A stretch of 6,279 nucleotides of DNA from the NCBI GenBank assembly GCA_023393895.1, contig JAEXBT010000206.1, forward strand, positions 1-6,279, read 5' to 3'. The notes under the pieces were generated by a model. It did no database searches. It saw nothing but the letters and a program-made list of their open reading frames with translations, and was not told the origin of the DNA. Both the position numbers and the translations under genes were made by a program. Origin of the DNA: Pseudomonadota bacterium (GTDB lineage: Bacteria > Pseudomonadota > Gammaproteobacteria > Xanthomonadales > Xanthomonadaceae). Below, one piece after another: positions 1 through 6,279 of this stretch (within the stretch, counting starts at the first letter, position 1; each line of letters opens with the position of its first letter).

Positions 1-713
1 ATGTGCCGGCCGGCGAGAAGCAGAAGCTGGTCGGCGAGGTGTTCACCTCGGTCGCGGGCAACTACGACCTGATGAACGACCTGATGTCGCTGGGCATCCA
101 CAGGGCCTGGAAGCGCTACTTCGTCGCCACCGCGCAGGTGAAGCCGGGAGACCGCGTGCTTGATCTGGCAGGGGGTACCGGGGATATCGCCGCGCTGCTG
201 AAAGCGCGCGTTGGCGAGAAGGGTGAACTTGTCCTGGGCGACATCAACGCTTCAATGCTCAAGGTCGGCCGCGACCGCATGACCGACCGCGGCAACGTGC
301 GCGGGTTCGAGTACGTGCAGTGCAATGCGGAGAAGCTGCCGTTCCCGGATGCCAGCTTCGATCTCGTCACCATTGCCTTCGGCCTGCGCAACGTCACCGA
401 CAAGGATGCCGCGCTGCGTGAAATGCACCGGGTGCTGAAGGTGGGCGGACAGGCGCGGGTGCTGGAGTTCTCGGAAGTCACGGCCACGTGGTTCAAGCCG
501 GTCTACGATTTCCACAGCTTCAAGGTGCTGCCGCGGCTGGGCCGGTTGTTCGCCAACGATGCCGACAGCTACCAGTATCTGGCCGAATCGATCCGCAAGC
601 ATCCGCCGCAGGACGAACTCCGTTCGATGATGGATGCGGCCGGTTTCGCGCGGACGTCCTATCGCAACCTGTCGGCGGGCATCGTCGCCATCCACACCGG
701 CTACAAGGCCTGA
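1..713 (+). CDS. ubiE: UbiE, demethylmenaquinone / 2-polyprenyl-6-methoxy-benzoquinol C-methyltransferase (5'-truncated)
   Basis: This is the SAM-dependent C-methyltransferase that methylates the quinone ring in ubiquinone synthesis, and in menaquinone synthesis where that pathway exists; it acts in the cytoplasm at the membrane face. The visible 236 residues carry the family hallmarks: [18 protein letters not shown] (about residues 21-38), SAM-binding motif [11 protein letters not shown] (52-61), an acidic strand end LGDIN (78-82), NAEKLPFPD (108-116), [10 protein letters not shown] (126-135), and the C-terminal [17 protein letters not shown] block (185-201) ending in HTGYKA. E. coli UbiE is 251 aa. 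Aligning by memory, the GTG at base 3 corresponds to an internal Val near E. coli residue 16, so it is not the start. The true start, about 15 codons upstream, lies outside the window. The gene ends with TGA at 711-713 and faces a convergent gene 27 bases away. No ubiJ or ubiB follows on the same strand, unlike in E. coli. Confidence 0.96.
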   Translation, partial: VPAGEKQKLVGEVFTSVAGNYDLMNDLMSLGIHRAWKRYFVATAQVKPGDRVLDLAGGTGDIAALLKARVGEKGELVLGDINASMLKVGRDRMTDRGNVRGFEYVQCNAEKLPFPDASFDLVTIAFGLRNVTDKDAALREMHRVLKVGGQARVLEFSEVTATWFKPVYDFHSFKVLPRLGRLFANDADSYQYLAESIRKHPPQDELRSMMDAAGFARTSYRNLSAGIVAIHTGYKA

Positions 714-722
714 CCCTGTCCG

Positions 723-738
723 GCCGGGTAGCTCCGGC
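723..738. other. Short hairpin in the ubiE / outer-membrane gene convergent gap
   Basis: GCCGGGTAGCTCCGGC can fold into five G-C pairs plus a G-T pair around a TAGC loop. It lies between two converging stop codons (TGA ending at 713, and the opposite-strand stop at 741-743), where a terminator would be expected. Neither side has a T-run, so it does not meet the intrinsic-terminator pattern. It may act weakly, help protect 3' ends, or be chance in GC-rich DNA. Confidence 0.25.
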
Positions 739-740
739 GA

Positions 741-2966
741 TCAGGACTGCGGCTGCCAAGCGTAGCTGAACTTCATGAACAGGCTGCGGCTGTTGTTGAA
801 CAGCTGCGGGTGTTCGTCGTCCATGAACCCGCCGAAAGAAGTGCCGGCGTAGAAGGCGGTGCGCGGGTTGACCTTGTACGAATAGATCAGCTGGGTGGCC
901 GCGCTTCGCGCATGGGCGACGACCGGCTCCAGGTAAAGCGCGGGGGCGCGTTTCACATCGCTGCCCTGCAACGCCAGACGCACGCGTTGCCGCGGGTCGA
1001 TCTGCCAGCCCAGCCGTAGGTCCGCCAGGCTGGCGCTGAACGCGGTCCCTCCATCGCGCTGCAATTGCTGCCGGCTGACTTCGGCGCTGATGCCCACGCC
1101 CCGGCCGATGCTGGCCTCGCCCCAGATGCCGGCCCTTGAACGCCTGCCGATGCGCGTGGCGGTCAGGTCGATCTGTCTCCCGAAGTCCATGAACGTCCCG
1201 AGGCGCAGGCGCCCGTTCGGGCGGATGTTGCCTTCCGCGTGGAAATTGCGTTCGTCGAACAGCGCGCCGTTCCAGTAGCGCGTGCGCCACAGTGGCGACA
1301 GGCCGATGTAACCCTGCATCGGCCCGTTGATGTTGAGCTGCGCCTCGAACTCGCGTTCCAGCAGCTGTCCATCGGCGCGGTGGGTCATGTCCCAGTCGGC
1401 ATACACGTTGATGCGGTTGAAGCCCTTGCCGTCGCGGAACCAGGTGTGTCCGCCGCCGACCAGCGACTTCCGGTAACCCACCTGGCCGATGAAACCGAGG
1501 TCGGCGCGGAAGCCGGGATCGATCCGCTCGTGCCAGGTACTGAAGGACCAGTGGCGGCTGTTGTAGCCGTAGCTACCGCGCATCGCCTTGCCGGAAGGAT
1601 CGTGGTCGTGCAGGTTCATCGTCGCCGGATACTCCGACTGGCTGCCGAGCAGCTGCGCGGAGAACGTGTGCCGGCGGTTCTGCCAGCGGCCGTCAACGCC
1701 GACGACGGCGTTGGCGTATCCATCGCCCTGTCGGAACGTGCCGATGACGCCGAGCGTCGCCTGCTGGCTGATGTTGTGTCGATAGCGGCCGACCGCGACG
1801 TTCACCGGCTGCTCCAGCACGGTGAAACCGGAGCCGAGTGCGCCAGGCAGCAGCACCTGGGTCACCGCATCGCGGGCGACCAGCGCGCCGTAGGCGCCGG
1901 CACCGCTGCGCCCGGTGATGCGCAGGCCGGCGTCGGGCTCGGCGATCTGTCGCGTGTAAAGCACCTGCAGCGGCGTGTTGAAGTAGTCCGCGCCCTCCAT
2001 GAAGAAGGGCCGCCTTTCATCGAAATACAGCGCGAAGCTCTGGTTGAGGTCGAGTTGCGCCTGGTCGGATTCCACCTGCGAGAAATCGGGGTTCAGCGTG
2101 GCATTGAGCGTCATGTTTGGCGAGGGCGCCCAGGACACATCCAGCCCCGGCTGGACATCGAAGCCCTCGCCGTGCCATTCGCCGCCGCGCAGGCTGCGTG
2201 TTTCCGAACGGCCCACGGTGAGGCTGGGCACGACTTCCAGGTTGCGTCCCTGCTGTACGCCTGCCATGCCCTGGTATTTCTCCAGCGTGCAGGTCAGGCA
2301 GTTGCCACCGCGCCTGACCGGGTTCGACATCAACTGGTGCCGCTTGTCGCGCGGGTAATTGCGGAAGAAGCCGATGCCCCAGCGTCGCATGCCGGCGGCA
2401 TCGCGGAATCGCAGCGTGGAGAACGGGATGCGGATCTCCACCTCGTAGCCGGTGGCGGTGATGCGGCCTGCACTGCGCCACAGCCCGTCCCAGCTGGAGT
2501 CCTCGCTGCCGCCGTTGGTCTCGTCCTTGATGAGATCCATCTGGACGCCGAGCGGATTGACGAAGAACTCGTAGGCGCGTCGCTGGTCGTCGAAGGTGTC
2601 CATGAACAGTCCGACCCAGTCGTCGTCGAACGCACCGTCGCGATCACGCAGGTAGGCGCGGATGCGCGAGGGGTCGGTGTCGCGGGCATCGAAGGCGATG
2701 TACAGCGCGTGGTCGTCGTGGCCGATCCGGACCGTGGTCTTCTGCGGCGCGGGGATGTTGTCGCCGGGGGAGACCTCGAAGGCGATGTCCACCACCAGCG
2801 CCTGCCGCCAGGCCGGCTCGTCCGGTTGCCCGTCGATGGTGATTTCGCCGCCCGCGAGCCGCGGGATGTCGTGCGCGGGCACGTCCTGCGCCAGCGTAGG
2901 CAGCGCCAGCAATGCGGTCAGGGCGAACAGGGCGTGCAACGCGAGGGGTGGAAGGCCGAATGTCAT
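741..2966 (-). CDS. Exported CBM9-like domain / DUF5916-type outer-membrane beta-barrel protein
   Basis: This 741-aa protein begins with a hydrophobic export signal; a plausible cleavage is after TLA (residues 24-26). A CBM9-like (DOMON-type) beta-sandwich follows at about 40-215, recognised from the ITIDGQPDEPAWRQA opening, the ALYIAFDARDTDP strand, and the DDDWVGLFMDTFDDQRRAYE stretch (114-133) with NPLG after it. From about 240 to the end it matches the DUF5916 pattern: LNPDFSQVESD (291-301), FDERRPFFMEG (315-325), ITGRSG (350-355), then many alternating aromatic strands ending LFMKFSYAW (729-737), as expected for a beta-barrel in the outer membrane. A CxxC pair sits at C223/C226. In CBM9-like domains this fold binds carbohydrate; the ligand here is unknown, and I know of no established function for DUF5916. 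It is probably monocistronic, divergent from the peptidase lipoprotein gene and convergent with ubiE. The start has no Shine-Dalgarno sequence, and the signal n-region has no Lys or Arg, so the start is less certain than the family call. Confidence 0.88.
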   Translation of the reverse strand: MTFGLPPLALHALFALTALLALPTLAQDVPAHDIPRLAGGEITIDGQPDEPAWRQALVVDIAFEVSPGDNIPAPQKTTVRIGHDDHALYIAFDARDTDPSRIRAYLRDRDGAFDDDWVGLFMDTFDDQRRAYEFFVNPLGVQMDLIKDETNGGSEDSSWDGLWRSAGRITATGYEVEIRIPFSTLRFRDAAGMRRWGIGFFRNYPRDKRHQLMSNPVRRGGNCLTCTLEKYQGMAGVQQGRNLEVVPSLTVGRSETRSLRGGEWHGEGFDVQPGLDVSWAPSPNMTLNATLNPDFSQVESDQAQLDLNQSFALYFDERRPFFMEGADYFNTPLQVLYTRQIAEPDAGLRITGRSGAGAYGALVARDAVTQVLLPGALGSGFTVLEQPVNVAVGRYRHNISQQATLGVIGTFRQGDGYANAVVGVDGRWQNRRHTFSAQLLGSQSEYPATMNLHDHDPSGKAMRGSYGYNSRHWSFSTWHERIDPGFRADLGFIGQVGYRKSLVGGGHTWFRDGKGFNRINVYADWDMTHRADGQLLEREFEAQLNINGPMQGYIGLSPLWRTRYWNGALFDERNFHAEGNIRPNGRLRLGTFMDFGRQIDLTATRIGRRSRAGIWGEASIGRGVGISAEVSRQQLQRDGGTAFSASLADLRLGWQIDPRQRVRLALQGSDVKRAPALYLEPVVAHARSAATQLIYSYKVNPRTAFYAGTSFGGFMDDEHPQLFNNSRSLFMKFSYAWQPQS

Positions 2967-3022
2967 GAGTGCGGGCGGGCGGACAATGCGCGAAGTGTGA
3001 ATACACGGGATGGCGCATGCCT

Positions 3023-3036
3023 GTGCCGGAAGGCAC
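3023..3036. repeat. Small inverted repeat, possible operator or hairpin
   Basis: GTGCC-GGAA-GGCAC is a perfect 5-bp inverted repeat with a 4-base centre, in the middle of the divergent intergenic region and about 28 bases upstream of the putative -10 of the peptidase gene. As DNA it could be a half-site pair for a dimeric regulator; as RNA it would be a GNRA-loop hairpin in a long minus-strand or read-through transcript. Five base pairs is short enough to arise by chance at this GC content. Confidence 0.25.
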
Positions 3037-3063
3037 CTCGCCCGTTCATGTGCGGGTGGAGGC

Positions 3064-3069
3064 TACACT
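3064..3069 (+). promoter_or_regulatory. Possible -10 element of the peptidase-lipoprotein operon
   Basis: TACACT agrees with TATAAT at four of six positions and would put transcription start near 3075-3077, giving a leader of a little over 20 bases before the ATG at 3099. At the ideal 17-base spacing the -35 position reads CCCGTT, a poor match, so the assignment rests on the -10 alone. Confidence 0.3.
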
Positions 3070-3098
3070 CGGGGTTTCCCTTTCTGCGAGACCGCTCC

Positions 3099-5033
3099 AT
3101 GCGCCATTCCGTCCTGATGCTTTCCGTGGCCGCCGTCCTGATGGCGGGCTGCCAGAAACAGGAGGCCACGCCCGCGGCCACGCCGACAGCGGCGGCGACG
3201 GCCCCGGCGGCGGCCACGACCGCCCAGGTGGCGGCGGTGGTCGATGATCACTCCTACGCGGAGCCCGGCAAGGTCCGCACCAAGGACCTTGCACTCGACC
3301 TCGACGTCGACTTCACGAAGAAGCAACTGGCCGGCACGGCCACTTACACGCTGGAGTGGCTGGACCCGGCCGCCACCCAGCTGCTGCTCGACACCCGCGA
3401 CCTGACCATCGAGAAGGCCGAGGGTGAAACCGCCGATGGCCAGTGGCAGCCGCTGACCTTCGCGCTGGCGCCGAGCGCGGACAAGGTGCTGGGCAGCAAG
3501 CTCACGATCGAAACGCCCGAGCGCCCTGGCAAGGTGCGCGTGACCTATCGCACGTCGCCCGCGGCCTCCGGCCTGCAGTGGCTGGAGCCGGCGATGACCG
3601 AGGGCAAGAAGACGCCGTTCATGTTCAGCCAGTCGCAGCAGATCCACGCGCGCAGCTGGGTGCCGCTGCAGGACACGCCGCAGATCCGCTTCACCTACAG
3701 CGCCAAGGTGACCTCGCCCGAGGACGTGATGGTGCTGATGAGCGCCGACAACGATCCGAACGCGGCGCGCGACGGCGAGTACGAATTCAAGATGCCGCAG
3801 CCGATTCCCTCCTACCTGCTCGCGATCGCCGCGGGTGACCTGGTGTTCAAGCCGATCAGCGCCCGCAGCGGCGTCTGGGCGGAGCCGGCGATGGTGGACA
3901 AAGCGGTGAAGGAATTCGAGGACACCGAGAAGATGATCGTCACCACCGAGCAGCTCTACGGCCCCTACCGCTGGGACCGCTACGACATGCTGGTGCTGCC
4001 GCCGTCCTTCCCGTATGGCGGCATGGAGAACCCGCGCCTCACCTTTGCCACGCCGACGGTGATCGTCGGCGACAAGTCGCTGGTCTCGCTGATCGCGCAT
4101 GAGCTTGCCCACAGCTGGTCAGGCAACTTGGTCACCTTCGCCACCGACCGCGACGCCTGGTTGAACGAAGGCTTCACCACCTACGTGCAGGGCCGCATCA
4201 CCGAGGCGATGTACGGCCAGGACATGGCCGACATGGAGCACGTCATCGATCGCGACGAGCTGGCCCGCGAGTACAAGACTCTCGATCCCAAGTTGCAGGT
4301 GATGGCGCTCAAGCCAGGTGAGCTGGCCGATCCGGACGGCTCTTCGTCGTCCACCGTCTACACCAAGGGCGCGTGGATGCTGCAGTGGCTGGAGCAGACC
4401 TATGGCCGCGAGGTGTTCGATCCCTTCCTGAAGGGCTACTTCGACCAGTTTGCGTTCCAGTCGATCACCACCCAGCAGTTCCTCGACTACATCAAGGCCA
4501 ACCTGGTCGACAAGCACCCGGGCAAGGCCACGATGGCGCAGATCGAGCAGTGGGTGTACGAACCGGGCATCCCGGACTTCGCGCCGAAGGTGCAGGCGCG
4601 CCCGTTCGCGGTGGTGCAGACCGCGCGCACCGGCTTCCTGCAGGATGGAACGCTGCCCTCGCCCCAGCTCACCGCCGACTGGTCCACGCAGGAGTGGTCG
4701 CATTTCCTTGAGGGGCTGGGCGACACGCTGCCGCAGGACAGGCTCAAGCAGCTGGATGAGGCCTACGGGTTCACCGGCACCCCGAATGGCGAGATCGCCA
4801 TGCGCTGGTACCCGCTGACCGTGCGCAGTGGCTACGTGGAGGCACGCCCGGCGATCGGCAAATTCCTGGAGCGGGTGGGTCGTCGCAAGCTGATCATGCC
4901 GATCTATGCCGAACTGGTGAAAACGCCGGATGGCCTGGCCTTCGCCAGGCAGGTGTTCGAGAAGGCGAAGCCGGGCTACCACCCGATCACCACCGGTTCG
5001 GTGGAGGCGGCGCTGGGCCAGGGCGCGCAATGA
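3099..5033 (+). CDS. Lipoprotein M1-family zinc aminopeptidase, leukotriene A4 hydrolase type
   Basis: This 644-aa metallopeptidase should remove N-terminal residues from peptides in the envelope. A lipoprotein signal ends LMAGC (lipobox Cys18, Met at -3); Gln follows the Cys, favouring outer-membrane sorting by the E. coli +2 rule. An Ala/Thr/Pro-rich tether spans about 22-48. The N-terminal M1 beta domain includes FSQSQQIHARSW (176-187). The catalytic domain has PYGGMEN (305-311) and the zinc site HELAH (334-338) with Glu357 in WLNEG, the HExxH-x18-E pattern. Tyr421 in VYTKG aligns with the LTA4H catalytic Tyr383. An LTA4H-type helical C-terminal domain includes RWYPLTV and GRRK (594-597), whose Arg595/Lys597 align with human Arg563/Lys565. 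All core residues are intact. The ATG at 3099 was chosen because it directly precedes the signal peptide; an in-frame ATG at 3048 would add a 17-residue n-region, and the open frame running back to 1239 is antisense to the neighbouring gene. It forms an operon with the downstream lipoprotein gene. Confidence 0.93.
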   Translation: MRHSVLMLSVAAVLMAGCQKQEATPAATPTAAATAPAAATTAQVAAVVDDHSYAEPGKVRTKDLALDLDVDFTKKQLAGTATYTLEWLDPAATQLLLDTRDLTIEKAEGETADGQWQPLTFALAPSADKVLGSKLTIETPERPGKVRVTYRTSPAASGLQWLEPAMTEGKKTPFMFSQSQQIHARSWVPLQDTPQIRFTYSAKVTSPEDVMVLMSADNDPNAARDGEYEFKMPQPIPSYLLAIAAGDLVFKPISARSGVWAEPAMVDKAVKEFEDTEKMIVTTEQLYGPYRWDRYDMLVLPPSFPYGGMENPRLTFATPTVIVGDKSLVSLIAHELAHSWSGNLVTFATDRDAWLNEGFTTYVQGRITEAMYGQDMADMEHVIDRDELAREYKTLDPKLQVMALKPGELADPDGSSSSTVYTKGAWMLQWLEQTYGREVFDPFLKGYFDQFAFQSITTQQFLDYIKANLVDKHPGKATMAQIEQWVYEPGIPDFAPKVQARPFAVVQTARTGFLQDGTLPSPQLTADWSTQEWSHFLEGLGDTLPQDRLKQLDEAYGFTGTPNGEIAMRWYPLTVRSGYVEARPAIGKFLERVGRRKLIMPIYAELVKTPDGLAFARQVFEKAKPGYHPITTGSVEAALGQGAQ

Positions 5034-5743
5034 CGCCCAGGCTGCTCTCGCCTGCATTGCTGGTCCTGACGCTGGTGGCCTGTGCCGCGCCGGAGGATCC
5101 GCAGGCGGTGGCCGCCGCGCAGGCCGCGGCTGCGGAAACCGAGGCCGCACCGCTGAAGCAGGGCTTCGACGATGCGGTCGCCGCGCAGAACTGGGAGCTG
5201 GCGATGTCGCAGGCGGACCAGTTGCGCAGCCGTTACCCGCAGACCGAAGCGGCGAAGGCGGTGGGGCCGCTGTTCGCCGAGGTCGAGGGCAAGGCCAAGG
5301 CGGCACGCGCCGAGCGCCGCCTCAAGGGGCTCTGGGATTACCAGGACAACCCGGCCGGCAAGGGTCGTCAGCTCACCGCGTCGATTCGCGCGCGCGAGCG
5401 AGTGGAACTGGCGGATGGCCGCAGCAACGTGCAGCTGATCTTCCGTGACCATCCCGAGTGGGGGCGCTCGAGCTATCTGGTGCTCGAGCGTGGCGACTTC
5501 AATTGTTACGGGGGCTGCCGGCTCAAGCTGCAGGTCGATGGCAAGGCGCGCACGCTGGCCGGCTCACGGCCCAAGACCGACGAGGCCATCGCCATGTTCA
5601 TCGAGGACGAGGCCGCGCTCTGGCGCATCTTCAAGTCCGCGAAGGAGGTGCGGATCGAATTCCCGGTGAAGCCGTCGGGCACGCGCATCGCCACCTTCGA
5701 AAGCGGCGGGCTGGATGCCTCGCGGCTGCCGAAGTGGAACTGA
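5030..5743 (+). CDS. Putative lipoprotein of unknown function, coupled to the peptidase gene
   Basis: I do not recognise this 237-aa protein. It starts with a convincing lipoprotein signal: hydrophobic LLVLTLVAC with lipobox Leu15-Val-Ala-Cys18 and Ala at +2, consistent with an outer-membrane anchor facing the periplasm. Residues 22-42 are Ala/Glu-rich and likely flexible. Residues 43-100 look helical, with a TPR-hairpin-like pattern (NWELAMSQADQLRSRYP at 54-70) running into a charged, Ala-rich helix. Residues 101-237 look like a beta-rich domain: LWDYQDNPAGKG, then alternating strands, a DFNCYGGCRLKLQVDG segment with Cys159 and Cys163 that could form a disulfide, a short helix around DEAALWRIFKSA, and a final FESGGLD strand. 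No catalytic motif is apparent. Its ATG overlaps the peptidase stop (ATGA, 5030-5033), with only AGGG at 5020-5023 as a weak ribosome site, so translation is probably coupled. It may assist or share the envelope location of the peptidase; that is inference. Confidence 0.85.
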   Translation: MTPRLLSPALLVLTLVACAAPEDPQAVAAAQAAAAETEAAPLKQGFDDAVAAQNWELAMSQADQLRSRYPQTEAAKAVGPLFAEVEGKAKAARAERRLKGLWDYQDNPAGKGRQLTASIRARERVELADGRSNVQLIFRDHPEWGRSSYLVLERGDFNCYGGCRLKLQVDGKARTLAGSRPKTDEAIAMFIEDEAALWRIFKSAKEVRIEFPVKPSGTRIATFESGGLDASRLPKWN

Positions 5744-5761
5744 GCCATCCCAGCCGTGGAA

Positions 5762-5797
5762 AACGAAAAACGCCGGCAATCGCCGGCGTTTTTCGTT
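5762..5797. terminator. Strong bidirectional Rho-independent terminator
   Basis: AACGAAAAACGCCGGC and its exact reverse complement GCCGGCGTTTTTCGTT flank an AATC loop, a perfect 16-bp stem. The GC-rich core (CGCCGGC) is followed by five Ts on the + strand and, by symmetry, five Ts on the - strand. It lies 18 bases after the lipoprotein stop and 17 bases beyond the stop of the convergent kinase gene, so it can end transcription in both directions. Confidence 0.93.
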
Positions 5798-5814
5798 GGG
5801 ATGCCGCCAGGCCG

Positions 5815-6279
5815 TCAGAGCGCGTAGCCGAACTGGCGCTCGAACTCGCGGTTGAACTCGCTGAAGTCGAAACGCTGGTTCTGGGTGCCGTGGTGGCTGA
5901 CCTTGAGCGCGCCCATCAGGTTGCCGATGCGCCCGATGGTCGGCCAATCGTGGCCGCCCTGCAGTCCGAAGATCATGCCGGCGCGGAAAGCGTCACCACA
6001 GCCGGTCGGGTCGACCACCGCTTCCTCCTCGGCCGGCGGCACGTTGATGCTGATGCCGTCGTGGAAGATGTCGCAGCCGCGCGGTCCGCGGGTGACGATG
6101 AACGCCTTCACCCGGCTGGCGATCTCGCGCTCGCTCCAGCCGGTGCGCTCCTGCAGCAGGTTCGACTCGTAATCGTTGGTGATGACGTAATCGGCCTGCT
6201 CGACGAAGGTACGGAACTCCTCTCCACTGAACAGCGGCATCGCCTGGCCGGGGTCGAAGATGAAGGGGATGCCGGCCTC
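5815..6279 (-). CDS. PfkB-family kinase, probably adenosine kinase (N-terminal part outside the window)
   Basis: The 154 visible residues are the C-terminal half of a ribokinase/PfkB-family cytoplasmic kinase; whole family members are usually about 300-330 aa. Reading from the window edge, IPFIFDPGQ (visible residues 4-12) is the typical strand and DPG segment, VITNDYESNLL (32-42) is the N-x-x-E region, FIVTRGPRGCDIF (60-72) is the nucleotide-binding TxGxxG stretch, and DPTGCGDAFRAG (90-101) is the PfkB signature 2, with Asp96 as catalytic base. The DPTG-x-GDAFRAG form recalls Mycobacterium tuberculosis AdoK, which favours adenosine kinase (adenosine + ATP to AMP + ADP, purine salvage), but another nucleoside or sugar substrate is possible. 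The position before the second signature glycine is Cys94, where Ala is most usual. The frame is open to the edge, so the Met at 6238-6240 is internal. It ends at 5815-5817 against the shared terminator. Confidence 0.9.
   Translation of the reverse strand, partial: EAGIPFIFDPGQAMPLFSGEEFRTFVEQADYVITNDYESNLLQERTGWSEREIASRVKAFIVTRGPRGCDIFHDGISINVPPAEEEAVVDPTGCGDAFRAGMIFGLQGGHDWPTIGRIGNLMGALKVSHHGTQNQRFDFSEFNREFERQFGYAL

Larger units (their letters stand above)
2967..3098. promoter_or_regulatory. Divergent intergenic region for the DUF5916-type gene and the peptidase operon
   Basis: These 132 bases separate two genes transcribed away from each other, so promoters for both must lie here or just inside the genes. 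On the + strand there is a -10-like TACACT (3064-3069) and a perfect 5-bp inverted repeat upstream of it. On the - strand I see no convincing -35/-10 pair; TATTCA (reverse complement around 2996-3001) is only a weak -10 resemblance. Neither start codon has a strong Shine-Dalgarno sequence: the peptidase has only GCGAGA at 3086-3091, and the minus-strand start is preceded by a pyrimidine-rich stretch. Confidence 0.55.

Noticed and set aside
3..5. GTG at the window edge as the start of ubiE.
   Set aside because: It aligns with an internal residue of UbiE; the conserved region upstream is cut off by the window boundary.
1239..3098. A stop-free + strand frame of 620 codons running into the peptidase gene, which could be read as a giant 1264-aa protein.
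   Set aside because: It is antisense to the DUF5916-type gene, whose protein has clear family motifs. The + strand translation is low-complexity and motif-free until the lipoprotein signal at 3099. Long antisense frames are common in high-GC genes.
3048..3098. Alternative upstream in-frame ATG for the peptidase.
   Set aside because: It would put 17 extra residues ahead of a complete lipoprotein signal and overlap the putative promoter.
3160..3245. GCN-rich stretch that looks like a DNA repeat.
   Set aside because: It encodes the Ala/Thr/Pro-rich tether after the lipidated cysteine; there is no regular repeat unit beyond codon bias.
4119..5306. A 395-codon minus-strand open frame opposite the peptidase and lipoprotein genes.
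   Set aside because: Its translation is Arg/Pro/Ala-rich with no recognisable motif, and it spans the junction of two well-supported genes on the other strand.
6238..6240. ATG as the start of a short 141-aa kinase-like protein.
   Set aside because: The frame continues to the window edge with family-like sequence (FDPGQ just upstream), so the Met is internal to a truncated gene.

Overview
The window looks like an ordinary chromosomal segment from a high-GC gammaproteobacterium. UbiE, the DUF5916-type outer-membrane protein, the leukotriene-A4-hydrolase-like lipoprotein peptidase and the AdoK-like kinase together recall Xanthomonadales (Lysobacter/Luteimonas/Xanthomonas relatives). That placement comes from remembered family resemblance, not from a search, and the genus cannot be fixed. 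Coding density is very high. I see no mobile element, CRISPR array, tRNA, rRNA or phage gene.

Layout: (1) bases 1-713, + strand, a 5'-truncated ubiE (ubiquinone/menaquinone C-methyltransferase). (2) A 27-base convergent gap with only a small hairpin. (3) bases 741-2966, - strand, a large exported protein with an N-terminal CBM9-like domain and a DUF5916-type region predicted to form an outer-membrane beta-barrel. (4) A 132-base divergent intergenic region (2967-3098) with a small inverted repeat and a possible -10 element. (5) bases 3099-5033, + strand, a lipid-anchored M1 zinc aminopeptidase of the leukotriene A4 hydrolase type with its active-site motifs intact. (6) bases 5030-5743, + strand, a lipoprotein of unknown function overlapping the peptidase gene by 4 bases (ATGA). 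(7) bases 5762-5797, a perfect 16-bp-stem bidirectional terminator. (8) bases 5815-6279, - strand, the C-terminal half of a PfkB-family kinase resembling bacterial adenosine kinase, cut by the window edge.

The genes form separate units: the end of a quinone-biosynthesis gene, a single-gene outer-membrane unit, a two-gene envelope lipoprotein operon (peptidase plus unknown partner), and a cytoplasmic nucleoside/sugar kinase. The best candidate for new biology is the peptidase-lipoprotein pair, because the second protein is unrecognised and its translation is tied to the first. The DUF5916 protein is a second family without a function I can name. I did not find convincing evidence of a wholly new multi-gene system.
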